Assembly: GCA_944548615.1 (NCBI GenBank)
Contig: OX155961.1
Location: 18,231,334-18,295,333 of the forward strand
Length of the DNA: 64,000 nucleotides
Direction: 5' to 3'
From: Micropterix aruncella
Taxonomy: Eukaryota > Arthropoda > Insecta > Lepidoptera > Micropterigidae
The notes beneath the pieces were generated by a model that saw nothing but the letters and a program-made list of their open reading frames with translations, was not told where the DNA came from and did not search any database. Numbering within the stretch: position 1 is the first letter of the stretch; each line of letters begins with the position of its first letter. This document shows, in pieces, positions 34,549 through 46,139 of the stretch. Both the position numbers and the translations under genes were made by a program.

Positions 34549-35507
34549 TTGCTGCAGTATCTTAGCTACGTAAGGGAGCAGCAGTGAAATATGTGTCTGT
34601 CAATGTTGACCCCATTGTCTAGCAGTCGGCGGCCTTTTCCAATATACTCTGTATCGGGTGTGAAAGGAAAGACGGATTAACCCACTGATTCTTTTCGGTA
34701 ATCAAGGACATAATGTGAAACTCTAAGTCTATGTCGGTTGACACAATACCACACAGATGGTTGGAGTTTACATCGACTTAAGAAGATGGCGTGTTTGGCA
34801 ATGGTCGCCAAACTGAAGAACATATTCTGAGGTCGTCTCCGGTTCTATCGGTCATTAGGAAGAAGGTTCTGGATGCGGTCGGTGGCCACGTCATTCGGTT
34901 TCCTATTTGGTACCCTCGAGCTGGTCGGTAGTGCGAATTACTTTGTGGCTTTTCGAGAGTTTGTGGCTCACTGGGTTGCATCGTTAGATGAGCTGAGTTA
35001 GAGTGACGCAGTCATGCTTATGGTTTTGTGCCTCTTCGTTGACATGATGGCTTTTGCCATAAACCTAATTATGTATATGTAAAGTAAAATCCCTCATTTG
35101 GAGAAATGCTTATGTTTAAAGGAGATATATGTGGACAACTTTTCACCGTGCTAAATAGATTTAATTGGAGCCCCTTAGTCACCGGCGAACGATCACCCTT
35201 CATCAAGCTATCCAAAAAACAAGCTCATCATTTTGAAAAACAAATTATCTTCAATGGAGCAGAATTGATTGATTTTCACAAATCACATTTATTAAATCGG
35301 CGAATGCCGTTTCTTAAATATAAGATGGCGGTTCGAACTATTTGTTTTTTAAAAACGTATCCACTATTTGAAAAGATGTAAAAGGACGCTGCGCTCGTTA
35401 TCAACCAGCCAATAAATTAAAATAAAAAAGCTTGATATATTCATTTTTATGGAAGAAACCAGTCGACTCTTCATTGTGGATTAAGAAGTTTTTACTTATC
35501 TAGCAAC
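34549..35507. other. unassigned DNA
   Basis: No recognised gene. The frame 35106-35381 (91 codons, plus) has no motif. A moderately GC-rich patch at 34780-34990 has only overlapping short frames. Confidence 0.4.
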
Positions 35508-36155
35508 ATAGGTACATGTATTATAAATAGGATAGAAAACGAATTTACCGCGTGAAATTTGTAGGACCCGACGTTTCGGTGACGTTGCAGCCGTCGTTGT
35601 CTAGGGTAGACTGAAGAGCTGTCAGTCCGTTGTTTTGCGGGTAGGCCGCAAACCGCTGCCGCCACTGCGTAGGTTATAACGGTGGTGGGGGGCCGGGCTC
35701 GGAGCGCGGGAATTTTATTAAAATCCGTCTTGCACACAACACTCACTGTATCCTGTTTTACGTCTTTGCGTTCGGCGTTCGGCGGCGGGAACATTTTAAG
35801 AAGAGGGTTCCACGTAGAAGAGAGTTTGTAGCCGTCATCTCCCGCCGCCGCCGAACGCCGAACGCAAAGACGTAAAACAGGATACAGTGAGTGTTGTGTG
35901 CAAGACGGATTTTAAAAATTCCCGCGCTCCGAGCCCGGCCCCCCACCACCGTTATAACCTACGCAGTGGCGGCAGCGGTTTGCGGCCTACCCGCAAAACA
36001 ACGGACTGACAGCTCTTCAGTTTACCCTAGACAACGGCACCTGCAACGTCACCGAAACGTCGGGTCCTACAAATTTCACGCGGTAAATTCGTTTTCTATC
36101 CTATTTATAATGTCAAACAACCGCGATAGTCTTCGATTTCATATAGGTACATGTA
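35508..36155. mobile_element. Penelope-like element, copy C: palindromic derivative with 13-bp target duplication
   Basis: Flanked by ATAGGTACATGTA at 35508-35520 and 36143-36155. The left half (35521-35842) is the Penelope 3' end and ORF tail in minus orientation. The right half (35843-36142) is the same sequence in plus orientation, joined head to head at CATCTCCCGCCGCCGCCGAA. The arms are about 300 bp and nearly identical. Only the right end has the ~36-bp terminal extension with CCGCGATAGTCTTCG. No reverse transcriptase or complete endonuclease remains. The open frames (about 100 codons each way) are the ORF tail seen twice. Confidence 0.93.
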
Positions 36156-36896
36156 GATTACAATTGTGTAGTATAATAAGTTTTAATAAAATATTTTGAG
36201 AGAATTCGCTTGGAGGATGATTCTTTGTGTCATCATCCTCTCACATTTTTAAAATATCTCAATTAACATATTTTTAATAAAATATATTTAATCTATTAGT
36301 AAACTATACCTATTGAACTCATAAATAAACTCTGGTAGCCTTCAGCTACAAATTCAAACTACTTTACTTCGCTATAATTAAATTTCACTTATTATGTATT
36401 TCACTTTTCGCAAAATAAAATGTCACCCTTTGAGAACCATAAGGTTTGCAGTAGAGTATGGAATTTTCTAAAACATAACATTGTTAAAGCGCGATGTAAG
36501 TAACATGAATGTGAAGTTTAGTGAAAATTGGTTGAATAGATTTTGTATAAATTGATGGCACATATTGTGGTCCATAAGAGTATACTAATAAATATGATTT
36601 TATTAATTTAATAAGAGTCAGTACGTACTAAAAAAATAATATCGATTTGGAAAAGTTGCGATTTATATTTTATTTTATTATTTAAATTCTCAGACCTTCG
36701 TCATTAGAGTTCGTTAGTCATTTGCGATGTTTAAAAAAACGATATATATTTAAAACAATAATTTAATGGTTTTACCAATATTAAGAGACTTATGTCTTAA
36801 TAACATGGAAAAAAGGTAATTCATAAATTATGTGTGTTTGATAATTTATAAAATGTTTTGTAAAGTTACGGTTTACATACGTCCCATGGTCCTTAC
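36156..36896. other. unassigned AT-rich DNA
   Basis: No gene or element end is recognised. AT-rich, with only short frames. Confidence 0.45.
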
Positions 36897-37520
36897 GGGG
36901 GAAGCCTGGTTTAGAAGGCAAAAAACATGCCTCTCATGTTTTTTTTACTTATATTTGAAATCTGATCATGAAACTTTTATAACAGTTTGATTAACATTAT
37001 GAAAAATAGAAATATTTTTTGCAACAGTAAAAAAAAACTATTTTTGATGTTTCTACCGCTGTAGAAAAAACGGTCTTTGTTTGCGCCGGTAATAGCGAGC
37101 GTAATTTTGCCTAAAACAAAAAAAGTCAAATGAGATATTAATTTTTGCACGTGTATTATCTAGATGAACAAAAAAAAAACAGAAACTTATTATTGTTATA
37201 ATTTTAAGGATTTAAAGAAATAAAATCGATTTTCGCCCCAAAATTTTGAGTTTAACTAGTAAAAAAATATATTAAAACTTTTTTTTATAATCTATACATT
37301 TTTTGGATCGATCCGTCTAGTAGTATTTTTTATCGCCGTCGCAGAACATAAAAATATGGCTTTGAGAAAAACGTGTTTAAAGTTTTCTTTAAAGAACACT
37401 TACAGCAATCAGCAACTATTAGCGATTCCAGAGGTAAAATATTAATGAATATATTTCAACTATAGTTTTGAAGAATAAACATGAAAACATGTTTTTTTTG
37501 GCCGTCTAAACCAGGCCCCC
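36897..37520. mobile_element. MITE-like element with 32-bp terminal inverted repeats
   Basis: The left end GGGGGAAGCCTGGTTTAGAA...AACATG (36897-36927) is the complement, with few differences, of the right end CATGTTTTTTTTGGCCGTCT...GGCCCCC (37488-37520). The interior is A/T-rich and non-coding. I found no clear target duplication, so the superfamily is not assigned. Confidence 0.75.
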
Positions 37521-37867
37521 ATTAAAGGGTTAAACCGCTATTGTTCTGCCATAACCGCTATTGTTCTGGTAAAAACCGAAACAATTGCATATAATTTTAT
37601 AGCTCACTTACTCGTATTTTCTATGGGCCAATATTCTTTCTTTAAGGCATACTGTTTTATACACTGTATACTTTTAATAAATTGTACAGAGCCTTCAGGT
37701 TACTTGCGGCTCTAAAAATACAATGTGAAAATAAATGCTTTATCGTATCAAAACCAGGTCTCTCGTTTTACTGCTTTGTTTCGGAATGCCGCATCGGAAT
37801 CTATTTACATTATTACGCTTGGGATATATCGGAAAACGTTTTTTTATAGGCACTGTGAATATATTCA
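37521..37867. other. unassigned DNA
   Basis: AACCGCTATTGTTCTG occurs twice, 20 bp apart (37533 and 37553). Nothing else is recognised. Confidence 0.4.
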
Positions 37868-38470
37868 CGTTTCAGATTGAGGATCGGGTAGCCGAATAGT
37901 TGTTTCAAGAGCAGATGCCGTAAGGTTAACGACTACCCCCGCTCTATAGGAAACATTGCTGTTTCCAGACTCTCTTGGCTGTTAGTCGCAATGGATTGCG
38001 CAATCGATTGGATGACGCCGCACGGTGCGCAAACCGTCCAGGAGCGCCCGAAGGTTGACTCCTAGGGAAGACTGGCCCGCAGGCCAGCGTCCTATTCTAG
38101 CTTGCACTTCTGCGTGGAGGCCGCCGAATGGGTGTTGACCCGTGCGTTTGACCGACCCTATACAACTGTGTCTTAGTGGCCAAACTGCAACAGAGCCAAT
38201 TAGCTTCCCCATTAGCTACCATACTGAGGTCAGTCATAAAAGGTTGAAATTAAATGACAAAACGCTTTTTTCCCCGCAAATATTTTAACGTATCCCTGGG
38301 ACTGAAGGTCACAGCGCCTGACGTTGCTAATCATATTGAACTTGCGTGTTTTTCTGCTTTTGTCATCGAGCAGGAGGGTGGGGGTCCGATAGGGGTCTCG
38401 AATAATTGAGGGATGTCAATTGCTACGGGCGAATCTGCCACCCCTGAGAGTTATGACGATACTTGTCATT
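37868..38470 (-). repeat. GC-rich dispersed repeat Z, copy 2 (deleted)
   Basis: The reverse complement of 37868-38222 matches the first half of copy 3 (46140-46430), including GGCCACTAAGACACA-type, GGGTCAACACCCATTCGGCG and GCGCACCGTGCGGCG blocks. The minus-strand frame 37982-38212 ends LLDGLRTVRRHPIDCA. The family 3' end appears separately at 38412-38470 (CGGGCGAATCTGCCACCCCT in plus orientation). The middle is missing or replaced. Confidence 0.7.
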
Positions 38471-38639
38471 CTGTCTTCCATGGATTGAATGCAAAGGCCT
38501 CGAAGACAAATACAATCCACAGTCGAACTACGCTAACAGCCCATAAGACTCATAGAAGAATGTTGGGAGAACATTGGGGCCCTAGCCAAAAGTCATCCTT
38601 TGGCTTTACAAAGCAATACGCAAACCTTGTTAGGAAGTA

Positions 38640-39080
38640 AACGAAAGTAAACGAGAGTTTATCAATGCAAATATATCTCATCATGTACGTGCATGATCAC
38701 ACGAAGAGGAAATACAACAACCAGAATATATACATATGCAGACAGCGAAAAGGCTCTAAAAGCATTAAATACTAAAAACGTTATATCGAAACCGGTCTGG
38801 GATACCGCAAAATCTAGTCTTCCAATAATATAGTAACCCTGGCGTGGGTACAGGGGCATAGACTACATAAGGAGGGATTAGATGGCCTGGCCAGGGAGGG
38901 GTCATCTTAACCCCTCCTGGACTCACAACCGGCCATAAGTTTGTCAAACTGAATCTTCCCACCAAAAAGTGGCTGAAAACAGAACAAGACATCTACTACT
39001 GGTGGGAGGTGCCCGGAATGAGACAATCGAAATTATTTGCATATTCCGACCTTCTTTGCATACTACCGCTTATGAACCCC
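38640..39080 (+). pseudogene. RNase H-bearing LINE relic
   Basis: Plus-strand fragments of a LINE-type RNase H and tail in shifting frames: ADSEKALKALNTKNVISKPV (from about 38737), NNIVTLAWVQGHRLHKEGLD with GLAREGSS (from about 38826), and KKWLKTEQDIYYWWEVPGMR with QSKLF (from about 38964). The 'ADSxAAL', 'WVPGHxxxxGNExADxLAR' and 'WxxxxxxYWxxxxGxRQSKxLI' order is that of RNase H in I/R1/Loa-type elements. It is the only RNase H trace in the window and is unrelated to LINE-A, -B and -C, which lack it. Confidence 0.75.
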
Positions 39081-39351
39081 TAAAAATCATCATTAGGTGA
39101 AGACTTCGGTACGTATACGAAATTATTTGCCTACCATCATTATGCCGAGTAATATCACAATAATAAAAACAAATTTTGTAAGGATGCGCACGACGGCCAT
39201 CGATACGGCAATAGTGCGGTAACGCATGTGTACCTGCGGTTAAAATAAAATATGTTCTGCAGTTAAAATACTAAGTTAATATATTTTATATTGTTTTTTT
39301 TCTGTTTTTTTTCTTAAATTATATTTTAAAAATATAATTTAATTTGTTTTT
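39081..39351. other. unassigned AT-rich DNA
   Basis: Probably a continuation of retroelement 3' sequence. 'AATATAATTTAATTTGTTTTTTTTCTG' resembles the block 'AATATATTTTATATTGTTTTTTTTCTG' about 60 bp earlier, an imperfect duplication. No coding signal. Confidence 0.4.
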
Positions 39352-39606
39352 TTTCTGACACAACGGCGACACTCAAATAAGACTCAGGAAGTCTAGCAAG
39401 GCAGGCTCGGTTTTTTTATCTATCACTTTACTCAGAACATTGGGAAAACAAACTTTTACATTTAATTTATTTGCAATTTAGCCTGGGCTCAGACCGATGT
39501 GTGCCTAAATTTAGAATCATATAACGGTAATTTCTGGGTTGTGAATTATATCGCTTTGTGCCCTTGCATTTAAATGCATATGTAACTAATAAATAAATAA
39601 ATAAAA
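39352..39606 (+). repeat. LINE 3' UTR with (AATA)n tail
   Basis: Homologous to the reverse complement of 55540-55800. Shared blocks are CTAGCAAGG(C/G)(A/G)GGCTCGG, TAGCCTGGGCTCAGACCGATGTGTG, TGCATTTAAATGCATATGTAA-type and the closing AATAAATAAATAAA. It is non-coding. The pair defines one LINE family by its 3' end only. Confidence 0.65.
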
Positions 39607-40377
39607 TAAATTACGATGCAAATATTTTGCTTTTGTTTTAAATTAAAGATTCTTATTTATTTGTATATGCGTATTTGTGGTCATTATGTTGGTATTTTTA
39701 TTGGCACCTTAACACCATTACCATACACCATGGGCCATTACTAATGTCAATTTTTCACGTTGGGCTAGTTTTGAGACTATCAGGGAAGCTTTTTTATTCA
39801 ATATATTTCATTTATTCATTCGTTCATATTACTAAATCCCTAAAAATGCCTTTCCAAATTCAAAGAACGACCCTTCGCCCAAATTGAACCGTCTATTCAG
39901 GAATATTTCATTATCCCCCCCAATGGGTAAGTCACGCGCTGTCCGCCACTTTGTATGGTTTTCAGGATCGCTGTGGGTAGATTGGCTGAAAAAGCGGTCT
40001 TTCCCGCACAAAAGGACACCTTTTTTGTCGGCAACGCTTGAAGGTATTGAATTCTAGCGATGTATCCAGAGCTGAATTCGTATTACATTTTATTTTATTG
40101 TAGAAATAAACATATTTAGGAAAATAAGATTTAATATCTACTAAACTAACAATCACCATTAAGACTCAGTGACAGGCAAACGTCACTTCTCGTGGTGGTG
40201 ATATTATTTTTTTATTCATAGAAATGCGCAGCTTTATTAACACTATTGGACACATTAATATTCCATTTCTTTTATTTTTATTTATTCGAGAAAATATATA
40301 AGACTTTTTTCAATACAATGACTGCGTAACTCCTCATTAGGCAGTAAAGATGGACATCGAAGAAAAAAAACATCGAT
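39607..40377. other. unassigned AT-rich DNA
   Basis: A T-rich 'TTATTTTTATTTATTCG' run near 40270-40287 suggests a minus-strand retroelement tail. No gene is supported. Confidence 0.4.
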
Positions 40378-41108
40378 TTAAGAGGCCGTATACGAAATCG
40401 ATGTGGGCCGTGATACCTCTATAATCAATGGTATAATATAACTATAGGTAGGTAGGATTTTCGGAGCCAAAGAGATACGTCCACTCTTTAGAAGCGCTCG
40501 GCGGGGACTAGCTGACTTGAGGCGTGAATCGTATCATAGGCGAGTATCATAACGCGAGAATTAGATTGTTTTAAAAGACTTTATTGCCAATTTTAATTAA
40601 TGTTTTGCATTTTTTTTTGAGGAAATGGATTGATATTGAACTAAAGTTTATTTCTGTTGTTTATATTTTATGAACGAGAGTTCTAAAAGGCCAAAATCAA
40701 AAGCATTGCTTTGCCCATTTTCTAAAAAATTTGGTCAAAATTAAATATTTTTTTTATCAACAATTTTATATGAAAGTAGTAAAAAGTGATTCACTTATTA
40801 TATAGAGGACTTTCACAACAATACATTAAAAAAAATGTATACCTTTTAGATGTCAAAACGATTCGTAAATATGTTATATTCTAAACCTCTTACAGCAAAA
40901 ATTCACAAACAGTCGCCGGTTTAAGGTCAATTAATCAAAATTCTTTAATAATTTTCAAAATAGTAGCTCACTCATTAGACAATAATATAAATGATCTTTT
41001 ATGTTGTGCAATAAAACTTATAGAAATACAGTATTTTAACCTTAAATTCACGTCTGCAAAATTACGTAAATTCACGAAATGCGCAAAATTTCGTGTACGG
41101 CCTCTTAA
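40378..41108. mobile_element. TTAA-flanked MITE (piggyBac-like)
   Basis: The element starts TTAA|GAGGCCGTATACGAAAT (40378-40398) and ends ATTTCGTGTACGGCCTC|TTAA (41088-41108). The 17-bp terminal inverted repeats differ at one position, and TTAA is present at both ends, as expected for piggyBac-type insertion. The ~723-bp interior is A/T-rich and non-coding, so it is non-autonomous. Confidence 0.85.
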
Positions 41109-41812
41109 CAATCCACACCAATTTAGTATCGTAAACATTGATGGTCCAAAAATATCGTTAGCAAATCATTGATGTTTAGATCATCTAAACATCGATATTA
41201 TCTTTAAGACTAAGCAAAATAAGACTAACATCGTTCGTTAGTCTTATTTTGCTGACAGTCCCTATATGTTTTCTATTAATAAAATCAATAATTAAAATGA
41301 ACACAGTGATACTATGTGTAATCCGACAAATTTAAAAATAAAACAATTAAAGAAAGTAATTACATCTAAATTAAAAACAGGAAATATCATTTTCAAAATT
41401 CGCCGGTTAAAATGTTAGGAAATAATAACTTCGATAAAATATTATTATTCATATTATATGGAGTAAAAGAAAACGTAATGTATAGAAGACAAATATCAAA
41501 GAAGAAACATCGATGGTTCCAAAACATCGATAAGGCCCCATTGATGTAAAAATCATCGAACATCAATCCCTCACCCTCGATGATTAAGATATACGGACAT
41601 CGATATCCATCCCTACTAGGCATCGCTTCTTCCAAAAAACATTATTTATATATGATATCAATTTAAAATGTAATTTTATGAAAAAGATGTTACGAAATTG
41701 TAATAGTATATATAATGAAAAAAAACATACAAAGTAGTCATTAAAAATCAATATAATTTTTAATTATAAAAGTACTTGAGTACAAAATAAATCCATATTC
41801 ACAATATATAAA
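41109..41812. other. unassigned DNA with a 17-bp stem hairpin
   Basis: A perfect inverted repeat AGCAAAATAAGACTAAC ... GTTAGTCTTATTTTGCT with a short loop lies at about 41213-41253. The surrounding DNA is full of CATCGAT-type words on both sides of the TTAA element. No gene is supported. Confidence 0.45.
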
Positions 41813-41902
41813 TAAATAACTTCTGGGGGGTGAGCAGTGGATTCCGGACTTACGAACCGGCTGTGGTAGGTTTAGGACAGCTGTCTTGCCACATGTGAGC
41901 GT
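41813..41902 (-). repeat. R2-like 3' UTR
   Basis: Directly follows the stop of the R2-like ORF. The minus-strand block GTCCGGAATCCACTGCTCAC with CCCCCAGAAGT, then TATTTATTTAT, is repeated at 49165-49300 with a longer 3' part. The AGAAGT border followed by a TATTT-rich tail is the presumed 3' end of this copy. Confidence 0.7.
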
Positions 41903-43411
41903 TCACCTTGCCACCCATTCACTCCCCCTTCGAAGCCATAGAATTTGAGATGCGCAAATCGCAGTTTTAGATAATTTTTCTAAGAAAGAGTTGATTATTT
42001 TTCTGGAAAGGCCAAGATCTTTAAAGAGGTGAAATAGAGATTTAGCTGGCAGGCCACGAGCGCCAACTTCCACCGCGTGAAGGTGAACAGTGAAGCCGTT
42101 CCGGGTTACGGCATTTGCGAGATCATGGTATTTATTTAATTTGTACTCGTGGTCTTTTGGGATATTTGATTCCCATGGAACAGTTAATTCTACAATAAGA
42201 GCCACCTTCCGAGATAGAGAGTAAAGAGTTATATCTGGACGGAGGGCTGTGCATCCGAGACTTTCAGGGAATTTATACTGCTTAGAGACCGAATCAACCT
42301 CCAGAATCCAATCTGTAGCTTTCTCGATTATTGAGAAAGGTTTTGTAGTTAAATGTTTTTTGCCTTTAGAGCCATCCCGCACAAACTGTATTGGGGGTTT
42401 GGAGGATACTGTCAAACCCTTGTTGGCACGAGCCACTGAGAGACTAATTACCTCGCGAATAACAGCGAGAACTTTGTCATGGCGGTAAGTGTACCGTCCT
42501 TGATCTAAGGCCACCTTGCAGCCAGCTAGAATGTGTCTAGCTGTGCAAGGGGTATTGCTACAGAGGGGACAAGAACTATCCTCGGCAAAGCTCCAACGAG
42601 CGAGGTTACTGGGGTCTGGAAGTGTATGCTGAAAGGCATTCAAATAAAATTTCAGCATCTCTGGCGTCCAGTCATAGACCATTACCTTCCAGTGCATTGG
42701 AGGCGGAATGCAAAAGTCCCCAATTGTTGTCCAATCATTCTGGCATTGAAGGCCAATAGCATGAGCCATACTCTTGCTGTCGTAATCTCCCCGCAAAAGA
42801 GACTTCTTCAAGTCCACGTCGCTCGTGGTTGTACTGCCATACCCCAGACCAGTGCCATTCTGGCTGATTCCAGTAAGGAACTTTTTGTGGAAGTCTACGC
42901 GGGCTCGTAGATCATTTGAATCACTACGGCCACTTATTACGTGCTTCGATATTGCCGGATCTTTGGAATTGCACAGAATCGAATTTTTGGTTATTCTGGA
43001 GTTGGCGTAGAGCAGAGAGGGCAGTTTAAGCGCTAGCCCAAAATTTTGTTTGGACCTGAAGAGAGTCGAGGGGTCAGCTGGTTTGGCTAAGGACAGCCAG
43101 GATTTTAAACTAGCTGTCACCAGCGCATCTAGACGGGACAGTTGGGTTTTGGTAAAATCGTAAATAAGAAAGGGCCATGACAAATGTGACGTTAAATAAT
43201 TGTCATAGATCCAGGCCTTACGAGGGCCAGAAATTAGCAAGGCATCTATTTTCGCCAGGCAACTTTTGAAATGCTCTATAACATGATCGCCCGAGACGTC
43301 TTTTCCCTGATGGGTGATTTTTCTGCCGAGAAATTTGAAATGATTGTTTGGGTCTATAAGGGAGATAAGGGGTAATTCAAATAAAAAATCTGAATTCACT
43401 CTTGTATACAT
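41903..43411 (-). CDS. R2-superfamily retrotransposon, C-terminal half with restriction-like endonuclease
   Basis: An uninterrupted 502-codon frame that lacks the reverse transcriptase palm. It starts in the post-palm region ('NHFKFLGRKI', residues 24-32) and continues through the thumb and linker. A CCHC zinc knuckle follows: C281, C284, H293 and C298. The restriction-like endonuclease has RPD (391-393), then 'VALIVELTVPWE' with E409 and E414, and a downstream Lys/Tyr-rich 'EYKLNKYHDL'. These are the features by which R2/Hero/NeSL-type elements nick their target. Full elements are about twice as long, so this copy is 5'-truncated or broken at 43411. The first ATG is not a real start. There is no sign of 28S rDNA beside it. 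Confidence 0.88.
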   Translation of the reverse strand: MYTRVNSDFLFELPLISLIDPNNHFKFLGRKITHQGKDVSGDHVIEHFKSCLAKIDALLISGPRKAWIYDNYLTSHLSWPFLIYDFTKTQLSRLDALVTASLKSWLSLAKPADPSTLFRSKQNFGLALKLPSLLYANSRITKNSILCNSKDPAISKHVISGRSDSNDLRARVDFHKKFLTGISQNGTGLGYGSTTTSDVDLKKSLLRGDYDSKSMAHAIGLQCQNDWTTIGDFCIPPPMHWKVMVYDWTPEMLKFYLNAFQHTLPDPSNLARWSFAEDSSCPLCSNTPCTARHILAGCKVALDQGRYTYRHDKVLAVIREVISLSVARANKGLTVSSKPPIQFVRDGSKGKKHLTTKPFSIIEKATDWILEVDSVSKQYKFPESLGCTALRPDITLYSLSRKVALIVELTVPWESNIPKDHEYKLNKYHDLANAVTRNGFTVHLHAVEVGARGLPAKSLFHLFKDLGLSRKIINSFLEKLSKTAICASQILWLRRGSEWVAR

Positions 43412-46139
43412 ACACCGCGGAATTTAAATTGCGCACAACGTTTTAAGAGGTTATTCTACGCATTAAATAGATCACAACAATATTTCTTATATTTTTTCCC
43501 TTCGATATAAAGTAAAAAAAATATAATATAATGATTAGAATCACTCGACGTGAAGTCGCTCGTCTATTATAAATGTTTAAAGATTTATTGTGATTTTTTT
43601 ACTAACATTACTTAAGATAAACACGCACGATTAATGGTAACATATTATAGGAAAATCCCTTTTATTTAAGTATCTAAATTAATGAGCAAACGTTAATATT
43701 ACATTTGGAAACTTCTTAAACAGGAACAAGTAACATACCTTTTTCAACATGACATACAATACTGTACATAAACACCCAAGGTAGATAAACAATGTAGATA
43801 ATCACCCAAGGTACCATGTTAACAAACAATTATATCGCAATATGTTGCGATTTAATTGCAATATAATTGCTATAGCGATGTAAAATATAGAGTCAAATAG
43901 TTGAAACCCCTTAGAAGTCACTAAAATCCGGCAAAATCCGCCTAGTTAATTTTTTGAGTTGTTATCTTTTGTTGATTTTTTTAGGAATTTTACTTATTAC
44001 GATAACATCATGATCGGACTATGTAGTGCGCCACACATAGGATAGAAGCGAGAGATATTGACGGTAGTCTATACCCAAGAACTGAGATGGCATGGACTCA
44101 AAATGGTAATGATGATGATGATAACGTTGAAATGTTATAAATTCGGCACTGCACTGTCGAGATCTGTCGTATCTACTGACGAATTTCGCGTGGAATTCGA
44201 ACTTCCGATTTATTATCCAGAAAAAGTAGCGGAGGGATAAATGATGCTATCGGGGAACTCTCCGGATTCTCGGGTGTGATATTCCCGAATAGTGTACCAA
44301 ATAATAAGTCAGCGGATTTCGTGAAGATAAAAGATATTAAAATCTAAATGATACTGTTTCGACTACTAATGTTTAGCTGTATAATGATTCACTTATACGA
44401 GTAGGTATATTAGAAAATAGTATAAATTTGGTGATATTATTGTATAAGAATAGGAATAAGAAAAATAAGGGTTTCTTTCCTTACAGCCATTACCTACAAT
44501 TGTGTAGGCATTAATTGACGAAGTGTATTAATTAATTAGTCGATAAGACATCTAAGAGTGTCAAAAGATATTTTATTTTGAATAATTTATCAGTAAAAAT
44601 CAACAAAAAAATTTAAACAAAAGTAATGATTTTTTATTGATTATTCAATAATTTGTATAATTAGGAAGGGTTTCAATTCATTTACAATGTTCTTAGACTA
44701 ATTATCAATAAGATTAAATATACTTTCTTTCTTAAAAGCGTTTTAAATGGGTGAGAATATGATGTCAGCAAAAGGATTTTTGAACCTCTTTACTGATTTT
44801 CACCTCGTAATTCTTATAATATTCAGAAGTTTAACATAATAATAAAACGAGTATGTACTTTAGACGTTTATCTAGCTAGCGGCATTTAATTTAGAGTTGT
44901 ACTTGCTATATTTATTTATTTTATTAATTAACGCATTTACAAAGCTCATTTCTCTTACTAATATTTATATACCTAATATATTACTCATATTTGTAGTAAT
45001 ATTTTCATTTATTACATTTATTGATATTAAAAAAGATAACCACGGCCGATATGAGCATTAGCTTATGTGTACTGCTGCTGCCCAACTATGGGCCAGACCA
45101 GGACTTGTTCCAAGGCAGAGGGCTATTTCTTTTATTATGTACGTATTTTCGGCAAGTTTCCAAGAAAACATTACATATAAATAATAAATAATAATAACTA
45201 ACTAATAATCATAATAGATCTGTATAGGAAATAATTAAAATAGTGTTATCGTGAAAATAGTGTAAGAAAATAAATAATCGTGTTAATGAAGTGTTAGATA
45301 ATACTAACCAAAATAAAATAAAAAGATTTATCATAAGAATTTCATTCGTAATACTTCATAAATTGTGATACCATGAAAATATGTTTACTGGATTTACATG
45401 GTGCCGACCCTTAATGCAAATTTGGGCTCATACATCCGAGAAAATAATTTGGAGCCAAAAAAAAAAACTCGAAACACAGCGGTTTGGTAAAAAATATAAC
45501 GATTATATTTAACTATAAGTAATCCAAGGCAACAAGTTCAAACCAAGGCAAAAAGTCGGATTACTTGTGAGGACGGTGTATTCATTTCACGGTATTTTTC
45601 GCATTAAAATTTGAAAATTGTGTGTATGTATATAAGTATATTATTTTCAAGGATTGGCTAAAATTTGTGTTTATCATTGTAGTCTATCTCTTTCTCTCGT
45701 CCCCCGCTTGATATATCTGTCTCTCTCTTATCTAGTAGAACATTTTAAAAAATATCGCCCCTAGAAGTTGGTGCCCGGAGCGGATCTCCCACCTCCGCCT
45801 CGTTTGAATTACGTCCAGTGCTCTAAGCCCTCTTTTTAAGGTAAGGCTAATATTGGAGCAACAAGTAAATCGCAAAGGTAAACAAACTCACCGGATCGGA
45901 TGTTATCGTTTTCAGCGATTCACTGGGAGGACGCCGTGCGAAACGGGCGTCGCGACGCTGTCACTTTCCGCGCGCAACTGCCACTTCCGGCGATCTCCAT
46001 GCCGTACGGGGGAGGCTGGGGGCGACGCTGCACAGTAGATCTTTTTAGTTGCCATAATATTTTTGGTTTATTAACACGCTTTTATTAGGTCGACCTGTAT
46101 GTAACTAACTGGGCCCATGGTGAGGGTGAGGGCTAACGG
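43412..46139. other. unassigned AT-rich DNA
   Basis: About 2.7 kb without recognisable genes. Small (TGA)n near 44108-44122. GC-rich patch 45780-46040 with only short overlapping frames. No element ends are recognised except the approach to repeat Z at the right. Confidence 0.45.

Noticed and set aside
34778..35381. Possible gene from frames MQPSEPQTLEKPQ (minus) and MLMFKGDICGQL (plus)
   Set aside because: Short, motif-free, no splice or poly(A) context that would favour either strand.
40360..41600. CATCGAT words as a clustered regulatory site
   Set aside because: They are scattered, imperfect and partly inside or next to the TTAA element. No consistent spacing was found.
42249..43010. Plus-strand frames of 61-125 codons opposite the R2-like ORF
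   Set aside because: Antisense shadows of a long, motif-bearing frame.
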